This document shows, piece after piece, positions 11,591-22,161 of a DNA stretch of 64,000 bases. The first letter of the stretch is position 1, and each line of letters opens with the position of its first letter. Both the position numbers and the translations under genes were made by a program. Under the pieces are notes generated by a model. It saw only the letters and a list, made by a program, of their open reading frames with translations, was not told the DNA's origin and ran no database searches. The stretch comes from Cryptomeria japonica (Eukaryota > Streptophyta > Pinopsida > Cupressales > Cupressaceae): contig NC_081405.1 of assembly GCF_030272615.1 (NCBI RefSeq), forward strand, positions 573,531,252 to 573,595,251, in the 5' to 3' direction.

Positions 11591-12513
11591 TTATGAAACT
11601 TGATAATGCTATGTGTAAAGATTGTCTACTAAGAAAGTTGACTGGATCTAGTTTCAACAACAAATATTATTCATCTAAGAATGTGCTGGACCTAGTGCAT
11701 ATAAATTTGTGTGGTCCTATGAGGACTAAGAGCTTCTATGGGAACCAGTACTTCATGTTGTTTGTAGATGATTTCTCAATAATGATGTGGGTTGTATTAT
11801 TGAAAGAAAAATTTGAAGCTTTTATATGTTCAAGGTCTTCAAGGCTCAAGTGGAGATAGGAACCAGTAAGACTATAAAATATTTGAGATCAGATAGAGGA
11901 GGAGAGTTCACCTCTCAAGAGTTCATAAATTACTATGAAGAACAGGGGATTATGAGGCACATGTCTACACCTAGAACACCTCAACATAGTCGAGTTGTTG
12001 AAAGAATAAACAAAACTCTAATTGATTGTGCAAGGACTCTAATGATACAGAAGGGTATTCCACATTTCATTGAGTGTTGTTATGTATGCTTTGAACCAGA
12101 CTCCTTATGAATTATGGTGTGGATACTCACCCAATGTGAGTTACTTCAAGGTCTTTGGAAGTAGGTTCTACATCAAGAGGGATGAGTACTCTGGAAAGTT
12201 TGACCCTAAGATTGATGAAGGAACCTTCTTAAGTTACTCCACAAAGAGTAAATCATACCGATGTTTGAGCAAAAGGATCGGTAAGATTGTGGAGAGTGAA
12301 AATATCAGACTAGATGAGTTCTTTGAGAAAAATGAATAGGACAATAAGCGTGAACCAGAGGACTATCAAGGATTTCTATACACTATATCGGTCAAACCTA
12401 CTACAAAAAATCCTAATGTAGCTGAAAATGAGGAAACATGTGAATTAGACCCTATACAACTGGTAGAAGAAGCTCCAAGAAAGGAACTGGTACAACCAAG
12501 GTATGTTAGGAAC
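11590..12513 (+). pseudogene. copia-2 integrase
   Basis: This is a copia integrase, which would insert the cDNA. It begins with a remnant of the zinc region (CKDCLLRKLTGSSF). The catalytic core follows with HINLCGPM, where Asn replaces the usual first Asp, and YFMLFVDDFS. After a frameshift near 11820 come YLRSDRGGEFTSQEF and VVERINKTL. The C-terminal part (12070-12339) has YFKVFGSRFYIKRDE. Coding continues to QPRYVRN at 12513, where gypsy-2 is inserted, and resumes at 21061 with NIIGHKNVGVLTRRK. Confidence 0.75.
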
Positions 12514-13468
12514 TGTATACACCTAAAAATGGTTTGAAGATAATTAATTAAATAAGTAATTATTTAATTAATCTCTCCTCCCCAATTTAATTGTATTCAC
12601 TAAGCAATTTGATTAAATCTCTCATTCATCTACTTATTAATAAATCTAAGGATTTATTAAATAGGTTCATTTCATTTCACCCCTTTAATTAATTAATTCA
12701 AATTAATTAATTTCCTCCACCAAAATCATTTCTTCCAACTCCTAATTAATTAAAATAAATCATTTATGAGTTGTTGAAACTAATTAGTCATTTTCCTAAT
12801 ATTTGAATTTCTAAATTCAAATTCTCCTAACTTCTACCAATCCTAAACCTAACCATTCCTAAACCTAACCCATTCTACCTACCACCTTGTCTGCTTTCAT
12901 CCAACATCTTACAAAACCTTTGTGACACTTGTCACTAAGTGTTCCCTTTAATCCAACTTCCTTTGCCAACTTCCTCCAATTTAACCATTGATATCTTCAG
13001 ATCAATCTCAACCGTTGATTCATGCCAACTCACCCCTAGCCTTGGGAAATCCTATAAATAGACCTCATTTTGGAGCAATATTGGTCCCAATTTGATTTCA
13101 TCATTTGCATTGTTATTATAGGCATCTAGCTTATAGTTTACCATTCTTAGCAATGTTATCATGCTCAATTTAGCTTAAATATTAGCTTAATCATGCTAGG
13201 ATAATCAATCATTCATATAGATTAAGCATGCTATTCTTGCTAGATCAGGCAGTTTTAGCATTCAAATCCTCCATCTAAGTGTAGTCAAGTCACTGGAATT
13301 TTCATACTAAAATCTGAGAGCAAAATTCATACTCGCATTTACTAGGAGGCAATAAGTCGATTAGCTATGGTTTTGTCTTCCATTGTTTCAATTTTCTAAC
13401 CATTGCTTGTAATGATTTATTGAGTGCATTGTGTTTGTAGGTATAGGTACAATTCACAGAGCATGACA
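12514..13468 (+). repeat. gypsy-2 5' LTR
   Basis: It starts TGTATACACC and ends GCATGACA, just before the primer-binding site. It contains AT-rich TTAATTAATT-type stretches and a TATAAATA at 13053-13060. The 3' copy matches closely but stops 61 bases short. Confidence 0.85.
13053..13060 (+). promoter_or_regulatory. TATA box in gypsy-2 5' LTR
   Basis: TATAAATA is preceded by GGGAAATCC and is conserved at 20706-20713 in the 3' LTR. It is the likely core promoter of the element. Confidence 0.5.
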
Positions 13469-13471
13469 TTT

Positions 13472-13490
13472 TGGCACCCACTGTGGGGCC
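13472..13490 (+). other. gypsy-2 primer-binding site
   Basis: TGGCACCCACTGTGGGGCC follows the LTR end by three bases. It is the position and general form seen in plant Tat-type elements. I do not assign the tRNA. Confidence 0.7.
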
Positions 13491-13555
13491 AAAATCATCA
13501 TTTTCAGCCTCCCAACTTCCTCAAACTTCATCTCTGTCGGATCAGAATCAGATTG

Positions 13556-13846
13556 TCATACGAGTTGCCTTTCTGGCTCGTACGAACTTCCTTTTAGTCT
13601 TGTACGACACCTCATCCTGACTCGTATGAGGTATAATCCTAACTCATATGAGATTTCAGACTGCAAATTCTTTACTCGTACTAGGTTGATCCTGTGTCGT
13701 ATGAGTTGATTTTCAGACTCGTACTAGAGCTAATTTTGTGTCGTACGAATTTCTAGCTATTAAATCTTATGTCGTATGAGTCAATTTTGGTCCATGTTTG
13801 AAATCTAATCATTTTTCATTCTATCTGATAAATCATTTCGTACGAG
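13556..13846 (+). repeat. Array of CGTACG-centred palindromes, cluster 1
   Basis: Eleven copies of a roughly 10-base palindrome, consensus CTCGTACGAG, have centres at 13559, 13581, 13603, 13625, 13647, 13679, 13700, 13722, 13744, 13775 and 13841. The spacers are unrelated in sequence. Variants are mainly CG to TG or CA. Successive spacings are 22, 22, 22, 22, 32, 21, 22, 22, 31 and 66. The array lies in the untranslated leader of gypsy-2, and 22 is not a multiple of three. Confidence 0.8.
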
Positions 13847-14107
13847 TTTCTGCATCTATGATTTTTTTTGAAAAAACTACAATTTAGAAATTTCAAATTT
13901 GCCTATACATCGGTAATTTGCATTTTTGAAGGTCCTAGCTGAAAGCCATGCCCTTTGAAAATTCCATCTAGAACTCTTGGAGACCTTTCCAACGAGGTAA
14001 ACGGCTTGTAATTTCGAGTCCCGAGCAGAAAGTTATGCCTATCTGAAGTTAGGATAAAATTTCATATAATTTTTCTGAAAATTTCATAGTTTGGATCACT
14101 AATGCTA

Positions 14108-14163
14108 ATACACTTGTCAAAGAAAAAATTCAAAATATGAAATTTTTTCTTTGACAAGTGTAT
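14108..14163 (+). repeat. Perfect 23-bp inverted repeat (hairpin) in gypsy-2 leader
   Basis: The arms at 14108-14130 and 14141-14163 are perfect reverse complements separated by ten bases. The transcript would fold into a stable hairpin. It lies between the two palindrome clusters, upstream of any coding frame. It could be a tiny foldback element or an RNA structure in the leader. Confidence 0.85.
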
Positions 14164-14524
14164 CTGAAGTGTATTTGTGCAAGAGAGATAGTAACTCTCC
14201 CAAGACACTTGCCATATTGTGCCCCCATTAGCGTTTGGAGTTGGATAATACGGCATTAAGAATCCATTGCATGAGACTCAGTGGTCATATTCTGATTAGC
14301 TATTGGGTGTGTACCTAAGTCAACAAGCAAAGGTTTTCATTCTCAGCCAACTTCCTTAGGATTTATCTTGATTGACAGTCATGTATCACATCATGTGTTT
14401 GCTATGTATTCATCCCTAAATGAGAAAATCAGACACTTAAAACTGGAAAACCAAAGTAAAACATCAAAATTCAGTGATCAAAACCTCAAACAAACAAACA
14501 CTTGTTATCTCTTTCAGGTTACAT

Positions 14525-14682
14525 GTCGTACGAGTCAGGAGTCTCTATTGTATTGCTTGATCTTTTGTCGTACGAGTCAAGGTTATATGTCGTACAAAAA
14601 ACTGTTGTTCACATGAAGTCACTAGTCTGTCATTCTATCTTGTATCTCTTGTCGTTCTATGTTGCATAATCTGTCGTACGAA
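14525..14682 (+). repeat. Array of CGTACG-centred palindromes, cluster 2
   Basis: Five further copies have centres at 14529, 14571, 14593, 14655 (degenerate) and 14677. Spacings are 42, 22, 62 and 22. The last copy and the last copy of cluster 1 share a following CTGCATCTAT, which suggests the clusters arose by duplication. Confidence 0.75.
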
Positions 14683-14699
14683 ACTCTGCATCTATTAGT

Positions 14700-15390
14700 T
14701 CAAAACTGTGTCATGCATGCCTGATTCAACTTTATCATTTCTGCCTGATCAATTTGCAGTAAGCATAAACACCTGTTATCTGTCAATCTGTGCTTAAATT
14801 GTCTGCTTGGTTTGCTTGGTCAAGTTATCACTCGTCAAAATCAAACTTTAGAAAATAAACACCTCAAGATATTCAAAGTGTTCACCCCCAACAAGTTCAA
14901 GATCTAAACATCTCAAAGTGCATTACCACCCTCTTTGATAAATTGATCACTCAAACATAGTTTCTCATCAGGATCAATCATCCTTTATCATGAAACTAAA
15001 ATGTTTGGTCAAGATAACTTTGTCCCACATCATAGGATATATCATTCCTACTGGACTTGGTTCTTATCAAATCATCACCATTGAACTCCTAAACCGAAGA
15101 TCAAAAAACTTGCAAACCTTTAAACACTTGAACCATCTTTTAGTGTCATATCACTCTATGGCCTTGAAATTGACTATTGATCACTTACCAAAACAACCTT
15201 TAAACAATCAAATCTTAGCACAATATTAAACACGATACCCATTTTAACAAGAGAGCAAAGACATAAGATCACTGAAACATTTGAAATAGCTGAAAAACAT
15301 ATCGACATGACATACTAAAGCAAAACACAAGAAGAAGACATAACAAGCCAACATATCAGAGCAATCAAACAAGGTCAAGATAATAATCCA
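14700..15390 (+). other. gypsy-2 leader or lost gag region, no recognisable protein
   Basis: The region between the second palindrome cluster and the protease frame should hold gag. I see only short frames without Gag signatures and no zinc knuckle. It is probably decayed or replaced gag. Confidence 0.4.
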
Positions 15391-15393
15391 ACT

Positions 15394-17130
15394 ATGTTAA
15401 AACCTCACAAGGATTCAAACACATCTCAGAAGAAAGGTGGTTCTTTTATGCACCTCTTAAAGAGATCCCTAAAGGATTTGGCTAAAGAAGATCAAAATCA
15501 TGCACCAATGTCTAACAATGATCCATCCATCCATAAGCAAACTGACTCTCCAACGGCATCTATTCCTACACCTCTTCAAAGCTTGAAAGAACCTTCCATA
15601 GCATCCTTGCCAAATAACGCATCCAAAGCTGAAGTTCCCCAAGGGATATACAAAATTGCCATCAAGCCTATTTTAGATGATCCTATTCAAAGCTCATCTC
15701 CTTCATATCCAAGCATTAATTCATTGCAAAATCCCCATAATACTTCCTTGCAAATTGAAGTCCTCATTCATAGAATGCTTGTTAAACGTGTCCTAATAGA
15801 TGGGGGAGCTAGCTTGAACATTTGCTCTATGAATCTTGTCCATGCTCTAGGCTATTTAGAAGATGCAGTTGATCCCTAGAAAAAGATAAAAATCAAAGCA
15901 CATAATCAAGAAGAGCATTCATCTAAAGGAATGGTGATATTACCCATCAAAGTGGGACCTTTGTAGAAGGACATACCATGCCAAGTTCTAGATGTGGACC
16001 TACCATACAATATACTCTTAGGGAGACCATAGATACAAGACATGCAGGCTATTACATCAACATATCATCAATGTGCCAAATTTCCATACAATGGAAAGGA
16101 AATCACAATATCAACAAAATCAAATCCAGTGCAGTGTTGTAATAATCAGAAATCAGTTTTACATAACAAAGAGGCAGCATCTTCAAGCACACAATCAAAG
16201 GAACAATCATTTGAATCAATTCTATCAAACATGGAAAAACAAATGCAGTTGAAAGATCAAGGAAACGAAGAATATTTGCTATCATGGAAAAACAAACAAG
16301 AGAAACTTCAAATTGAGAGGGATGAAAAAGAAGATATAGTAGTCGATGTAGTTCACATGTATGCAAAACAAAGGTTAGGAGCTAGCCTACTTGAATCAGA
16401 ATCACATTCGACTGACATGGACTTAACCGAGGACGATCATGATTTTCTTATGCGAGGCCATTTTGATGAGAGTACCATTCTAGACATCGACATGCATATT
16501 GAAAGCTCTGACATCTCTATCATGACCCCTAATATCTTTGAAGCTATTGAAACTAAAGATCCTTTATCCTTAAGCTATCCTGAACCTATGGACTAGGAAA
16601 ATGAAGGATATACTGACATTGATATCTTACTTAATGACCATGCCATATCCTTATATCTTGATGAAATCAAACCCACAACAACTTTTACTAGGGATTTCGC
16701 TAACGTATCTTTGAGTCAAATGGATGTCAAATCTCCTAGTCACAAAAGTGAAAATCAAGAAAACAATATTAGATCTAATGTTGAAAACCATTTCTTGGCA
16801 ACATTAGACCAGGAAAAAGTAAAAACAAAGGACGCATCCAACGGTGAAAACCTCCTTGAGGCACCAAAAGATGGGAGATTTGACACTTTACCTAAATGTT
16901 ATCAAGAGAAGTTATCTAACATAGTAGCACCAGCAAAGGCAACTATCATTGGCACAACTGATCTACATCTAGCAGCAACAATCTCTTTATCAGAACCAGC
17001 AAGGCAGAAATATTTTGGACCATTCAAAAGATGGCAAGTCAACTTTACCTGGTCATATAGAAGTTCTAGGGTTCGATCCATATCTTACAATACATCACCC
17101 AAATATCAGTTTGGGAGTAGACATCAATAA
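15394..17130 (+). pseudogene. gypsy-2 protease region and spacer
   Basis: One frame runs 15394-17130 with a few stops (15877, 15964, 16030 and 16594). VLIDGGASLNICSMNLVHAL (15790-15849) is the aspartic protease active site. PYNILLGRP (about 16003-16029) and then QDMQAITSTYHQCAKFPYNG match the LGRPWIH...HQ.VKF signature of Tat-type proteases. After that the frame encodes an acidic, Ser-rich spacer with no domain I recognise. RT should follow but does not. The stop in LGRP* is a Trp codon in relatives. Confidence 0.75.
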
Positions 17131-17131
17131 T

Positions 17132-17250
17132 GGAACACGTCATGGATCGAGAGAAAGCATCACTAAAGTAATACATCATGGATCGAGAGAAAGAGTCACT
17201 AAAGGAACACATCATGGATCAAGAGCAAGCATCAATAAAGGAACACAACA
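17132..17250 (+). repeat. 36-bp tandem repeat at the RT deletion site
   Basis: Three units begin with CATGGATC at 17141, 17177 and 17213, a 36-base period. Translated, the 12-residue unit is HGSRESITKVIH with small changes. The repeat sits between the protease spacer and RNase H, exactly where RT is missing. Confidence 0.8.
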
Positions 17251-17770
17251 TAAATTAGAAGCAGGCATTTTATTCATCAAAATGGCTATAGAATGGAATG
17301 TAAAACAACTTCAAGTCTTTGGAGATTCCCAACTTGTCATTAATCAAATCAATGATGACTATCAAACCAAAGATGACAAACTCATTCCTTACAAAAAGAT
17401 GGTGGATGATTTCAAGAAATACTTTGTAGAAATAACTTTTGAACAGATCCCTAGAAATGACAACAAAGTAGTTGAGGCCATGGCTACACTTGCTTTTCTA
17501 TTGCAGACACAAGAAAATCAAGAGCGTTATGAATTCTTAGTTGAAGAGTTGTTTCATCCTGCCTATAATTGTGCTAATTCCCAAACCATCTGTCAACTTA
17601 TGGGACACAATTCCTCGTGCTATGGCCAAACTTACACATACTTGAAAGATAATATCTTACAACCTAACTTATCAAAATATCAAAAGAGAGATTTTATTCG
17701 CCAATCCTCCCATTATACTCTCATCGCAGATACCCTGTATAAACAAGGTCTAGACGGTACTCTCTTATGA
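17250..17770 (+). pseudogene. gypsy-2 RNase H (N-terminally truncated)
   Basis: LEAGILFIKMAIEW and QVFGDSQLVINQINDDYQTKD (17322-17384), then IPRNDNKVVEAMATLA, are the typical signature of the extra RNase H carried by Tat-type gypsy elements. The GDS aspartate is present. The N-terminal strand with the first catalytic Asp is missing. The frame continues to an integrase-linked sequence and ends with TGA at 17768. Confidence 0.75.
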
Positions 17771-18152
17771 TGTCTTGAACAAGAAGAATCTGAGAAGGCC
17801 TTACATGAAGTCCATAACGACATTTGTGGAACTCATTCAAGTGGTCTTACCCTTTCGAAAAAACTCATACACTTGGGCTATTATTGGCCGACTATGGAAC
17901 GCAATTCTTTCAAGATATCAAGAACATGCAAACAATGTCAAATCCATGGGAATTTGATCCATGCACTAGTACAAGAACTTCAAGCTTTAGCAACATCATG
18001 GCCTTTCTATCAATCGGGTCTAGATCTGGTAGGAAAGATCAATCCACGCAATCAGGTAGATCGAGAAAAGAAAGACAAATTTGAACCAAAATGGTTAGGT
18101 CCATTTGTGGTCACAACAGTATTTGGGTTAGGAGCATATCAGCTATCAAAAT
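17771..18152 (+). pseudogene. gypsy-2 integrase fragment (core deleted)
   Basis: The HHCC zinc region is readable: HEVHNDICGTHSSG, then LIHLGYYWPTMERN and CKQCQIHGN (about 17800-17960). The core starts with WPFYQSGLDLVGKINP (18000-18047) and then jumps straight to a C-terminal FEPKWLGPFVVTTVF (18080-18124). About 150 residues holding the catalytic DDE are therefore missing. Integration in trans would be needed. Confidence 0.8.
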
Positions 18153-18189
18153 AGGACGGGGATCAATATCAGGCATTTGCATAAATTCT

Positions 18190-18415
18190 ATGTCTAGAAA
18201 ACCAAAAAGAAAAATAAAAAAATCTGAAAAAATAAAAAAATAAAAAATCCTAAAAAGTGAAAAATCTGAAAAAATAAAAAATAGGGAAAAAACAGAAAAA
18301 TAAAAAAAAAGTGAAAAATCAGAAAAAAAAAAATCAAAAACAGGGAAAAATCAGAAAAAATCCTAAAAAGTGAAAAAGCAAAAAATCCAAAAAAAATCAA
18401 ATATCAGAAAAAGTT
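18190..18415 (+). repeat. Purine-rich A tract of degenerate GAAAAATC units
   Basis: This is about 225 bases of almost pure A and G with scattered C and T, made of loose repeats such as GAAAAATC and AAAAATAAAAAA. It lies just after the integrase frame. The long opposite-strand Phe-rich frame here is only a by-product of the composition. Confidence 0.75.
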
Positions 18416-18419
18416 CTAT

Positions 18420-19585
18420 AAAAACAGATGGTGAAAACCTGGCAAATAGGCGCTATCTGTCGGCTGGCTCTTCCATCTATTAGTTCACGCGTTTTTTTCG
18501 CTTGCATTCATTCTTCCATCAGCACTAATCATCATGAAGCCTTTATACATACGCAAGCATCCCAGGTGGCTTCTTACCATGGTTTGGATCATTGGATATA
18601 TTATAACGACTTTGTTTCTAGGCTTGGGGCAAAATTCTACACCTAGCTAGGGGCAAACTTTTGATCAATTTTGAGCTTAATAAAACAAGTAGACGAAAGA
18701 GTTAGACAAATCTTACCAAGCAAAAAAAACAAAACGGAGACACATCCAACATTGAACACAAGATCAAACTATCAACTATCAAGCTATCACAAAATCAATC
18801 TAAGCACATCACACACTTTTCAGTGGATAATATCTTTTTGAATGATTGATTGTAACATGATTGTTCAACTTTTCTATATTTCTTTTTGCTATCATGATTT
18901 CTGAGTGACTCCAGGATGTCATTGACTAGAGGAACAAGGAAGAAACATGATATTTTTCTTATCTGCTATCTGAAAATTAATCACGAATATGTGCAAATTT
19001 ATCTCGGGACATGATCATCAGAATATCATTGAAGACATTTCCAATTTGCGTATTGAAATGATTAATATTGCTTGTTTTACACAAACAACACTCAGGTCAT
19101 CTCGGTTCAATTATACCTCGATGCTTGTGTTAACTTGCTATATCAAAATCCAGGAAAGAAGTGCTCAGGTCATCATGGTTTAATTATACCATCGATGTTT
19201 GCACTCACTTCCCACATTTCAAAAGCTCAATGATGACAAAAACACAAAATAATCCAGTGACTGGTCCGGTCATAGCTTTGCATTCCATTGCATTTCATTT
19301 GCATTTTAGCTTGCATTTCATTCTTGCATGGATCCCAAAAGCTCCTTTTATCCAAGGTTAAATGTATCGCAGGAATCATCAAAGTATCATCACAGGTATA
19401 TACATAATCAGAAAGAATGATTCATTTCTCTCGAGATATTGTCAACTTAGAAAAAATCTTATGCTATCTCCCTCAAATGCATCAACATCAGCATATCCAA
19501 AAATTTATTCAATTGATATCAACAAACTGTCAGTTCTTTATCTAATCAATCTTATCGAATGAAATCAATCAATCAAACCTAATCA
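18420..19585 (+). other. gypsy-2 3' untranslated region
   Basis: No coding signature is visible. A short internal duplication is present: GCTCAGGTCATC followed by a TTAATTATACC-like block occurs around 19094-19125 and again at 19160-19195. Long non-coding 3' regions are known in Tat-type elements. Confidence 0.5.
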
Positions 19586-19587
19586 AC

Positions 19588-19880
19588 TCATGTCTTACAT
19601 AGGATGAATCCTTCCTGTAACCAGACATGATCATCAATGTCTTATATGGGATGAATCCTTCCTGAAACCAAATGTTATGATCATCCATGTCTTATACAGG
19701 ATGAATCCTTCCTGACACTAGACAAATTGATTTTGACTCATGCCTTATACAAGATGTATCCTTCCTAAAACCAGACGTGATCATCAATGTCTTATATAGG
19801 ATGAATCCTTCCTGAAACCAGACGTTATGATCATCCATGTCTTATACAAGATAAATCCTTCTTGAAACCAGACTGAATCA
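19588..19880 (+). repeat. ~50-bp tandem repeat in gypsy-2 3' UTR
   Basis: Six imperfect units are built around GTCTTATACAGGATGAATCC, TTCCTGAAACCAGAC and a GATCATC tail. They begin near 19588, 19637, 19688, 19740, 19788 and 19838. Alternate units are more alike, suggesting duplication of a two-unit block. Confidence 0.8.
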
Positions 19881-20152
19881 AATCAATCAAGATTTTTCAA
19901 TTTTACCGATCTAGGCAATCAAGCTAATCAAAGAACTCGCACTTTCATCAAACAACAGTTGCAGAAATCAAATCAAATCTATCGAGATATCAATCTCGCA
20001 AAAACTCCAAAGATCAATTATCTCAATTGATCTCCCGAGGGGGTATCATTATACTGGGATTTAGCAATCAAGAGCTGGGGCATCATATCAAATCAATACC
20101 ATCATCAAAATGAGATTATTCTTTGAATCAACGCGTCATGACACCTCGCTTC

Positions 20153-20166
20153 AAAGAGGGGCAAAA
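20153..20166 (+). other. gypsy-2 polypurine tract
   Basis: AAAGAGGGGCAAAA directly precedes the 3' LTR start, where plus-strand DNA synthesis would be primed. Confidence 0.8.
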
Positions 20167-21060
20167 TGTATACACCTAAAAATGGTCTGAAGATAATTAA
20201 TTAAATAAGTAATTATTTAATTAATCTCTCCTCCCCAATTTAATTGAATTCACTAAGCAATTTGATTAAATCTCTCATTCATCTACTTATTAATAAATCT
20301 AAGGATTTATTAAATAGGTTCATTTCATTTCACCCCTTTAATTAGTTAATTCAAATTAATTAATTCCCTCCACCAAAATCATTTCTTCCAACTCCTAATT
20401 AATTAAAACAAATCATTTATGAGTTGTCAAAACTAATTAGTCATTTTCCTAATATTTGAATTTCTAAATTCAGATTCTCCTAACTTCTACCACTCCTAAA
20501 CCTAAACATTCCTAAACCTAACCCATTCTACCTACCACCTTGTCCCCTTTCATCCAACATCTTCTAGAACCTTTGTGACACTTGTCACTAAGTGTTCCCT
20601 TTAAACCAACTTCCTTTGCCAACTTCCTCCAATTTAACCATTGATATCTTCAGATCAATCTCAACCATTGATTCATGCCAACTCACCCCTAGCCTTGGGA
20701 AATCCTATAAATAGACCTCATTTTGGAGCAATATTGGTCCCAATTTGATTTCATCATTTGCATTGTTATTATAGGCATCTAGCTTATAGTTTATCATTCT
20801 TAGCAATGTTATCATGCTCAATTTAGCTTAAATCTTAGCTTAATCATGCTAGGATAATCAATCATTCATATAGCTTAATCATGCTATTCTTGCTAGATCA
20901 GGCAGTTTTAGCATTCAAATCCTCCATCTAAGTGTAGTCAAGTCACTGGAATTTGCATACTAAGATCTGAGAGCAAAATTCATACTCGCATTTACTAGGA
21001 GGCAATAAGTCGATTAGCTATGGTTTTGTCTTCCATTGTTTCAATTTTCTAACCATTGCT
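20167..21060 (+). repeat. gypsy-2 3' LTR, 3'-truncated
   Basis: It matches the 5' LTR from TGTATACACC to AACCATTGCT, then gives way to copia-2 coding sequence. The last 61 bases present in the 5' copy are absent, so no clean target duplication can be read. A deletion at this junction probably also removed a few copia codons. Confidence 0.8.
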
Positions 21061-22161
21061 AACAATATTATTGGTCACAAAAATGTAGGAGTATTGACTA
21101 GAAGAAAATAAAGGGAGAGTACCTGTCTATTCTCTAAAATTGAGCCCAAAACAACAAATGAGGCTCTAAAAGATGAAGATTGGATCAAAGCTATGGAGGA
21201 AGAACTGGAGTAGATTGAGAAAAATGAAACTTGGATCCTTGTACCTAGACCAAAGAAAAAAAATGTAATAGCCACCAAGTGAGTGTTTAGAAACAAAATG
21301 GATGAAATCGGTCAAGTAGTAAGAAACAAAGCAAGGTTAGTCTATAATGGGTATGCATGGGAAGAAGTTTTGGACTATGGAGAGACCTTTGCACCAGTGG
21401 CCAGACTGGAAGGAGTCCGAATCTTGCTTTCTTATGCTGCCTACAGGAAGTTCAAGGTCTACCAAATGGATGTCAAATTGATATTCTTGAATGGTGTTCT
21501 AGAGGAAGAAGTTTACATTGAGCAACCATAAGGGTTTGCTTCAGAAGATGGAAGAGACATGGTATGTAAGCTGAAAAAGGCTCTATGTGGGCTTAAAAAG
21601 ACACCAAGAGCTTGGTATGAGAGGCTGCACTCATACCTGATAATTATAGGGTTCATGAGAACTAGTGACAATAGTAACTTGTATCTGAAGACTGGACAAG
21701 AAGGAAAACATTTGACTGCAGAGATTTTTATAGATGACATCATCTTTGGAGGAGATGATGAAATGAAGAAAGAATTTGAAATGTCCATGATTGGTGAAAT
21801 AAAATTCTTCATCAGTCTGCAAGTATCTCAGTAAAAGAATTGTAAATTCATTAGCCATAACAAATACATAAGGGAAATATTGAAGACTTTTGGAATGGAA
21901 GATTCCAAACCTATTGGAACCCCGATGGTTACAGGTTGCAAGCTCTCTAAAAATGATGAGGCTAATGAAGTGAATGAGATACTTTATCGATCCATGATCG
22001 GTAAGTTGCATTATGCAGTGCACATTAGACTAGATATAGCACAAGTAGTTGGCTTGGTAGCTATATTTGCTACAAATCCAAATGAGACTCATATAGTAGG
22101 GGTTAAGAGGATATTTAGATATCTCAACGGGACAAATGAGTATGGTCTCTGGTATCCATAA
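21061..22161 (+). pseudogene. copia-2 reverse transcriptase
   Basis: This is the copia RT that would copy element RNA. It has EDWIKAMEEEL, then after stops [20 protein letters not shown] (21385-21444), YQMDVK (21460-21477), KALCGLKKTPRAWYERLHSYL, the catalytic FIDDIIFGG (21727-21753), and the connection domain up to RIFRYLNGTNEYGLWYP (22108-22158). One frame holds for over 1 kb with five or six stops, mostly where relatives have Gln or Trp. The catalytic Asp pair is intact. Confidence 0.85.

Larger units (their letters stand above)
12514..21060 (+). mobile_element. gypsy-2: Tat-like Ty3/gypsy LTR element lacking reverse transcriptase
   Basis: The element has a 5' LTR (12514-13468), a primer-binding site (13472-13490), a long leader with repeats, a protease, an RNase H, a partial integrase, a purine-rich A tract, a 3' tandem repeat, a polypurine tract (20153-20166) and a 3' LTR (20167-21060). 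The aspartic protease wording and the duplicated-type RNase H point to the Tat/Ogre side of gypsy. Gag is not recognised. RT and the integrase core are deleted, so it is non-autonomous. Its LTRs are very alike, about seven differences in the first 270 aligned bases, as expected for the youngest layer of the nest. Confidence 0.8.

Noticed and set aside
13556-14682. The palindrome clusters as a CRISPR array
   Set aside because: Units are only ten bases, spacers are about twelve bases, the setting is a plant retroelement and no cas genes exist.
14368-15229. Small open frames in the gypsy-2 leader as gag
   Set aside because: No capsid or zinc knuckle signature and no continuity of frame.
18194-18400. 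Phe-rich open frame on the minus strand
   Set aside because: It is the complement of a simple purine tract and has no protein-like composition.
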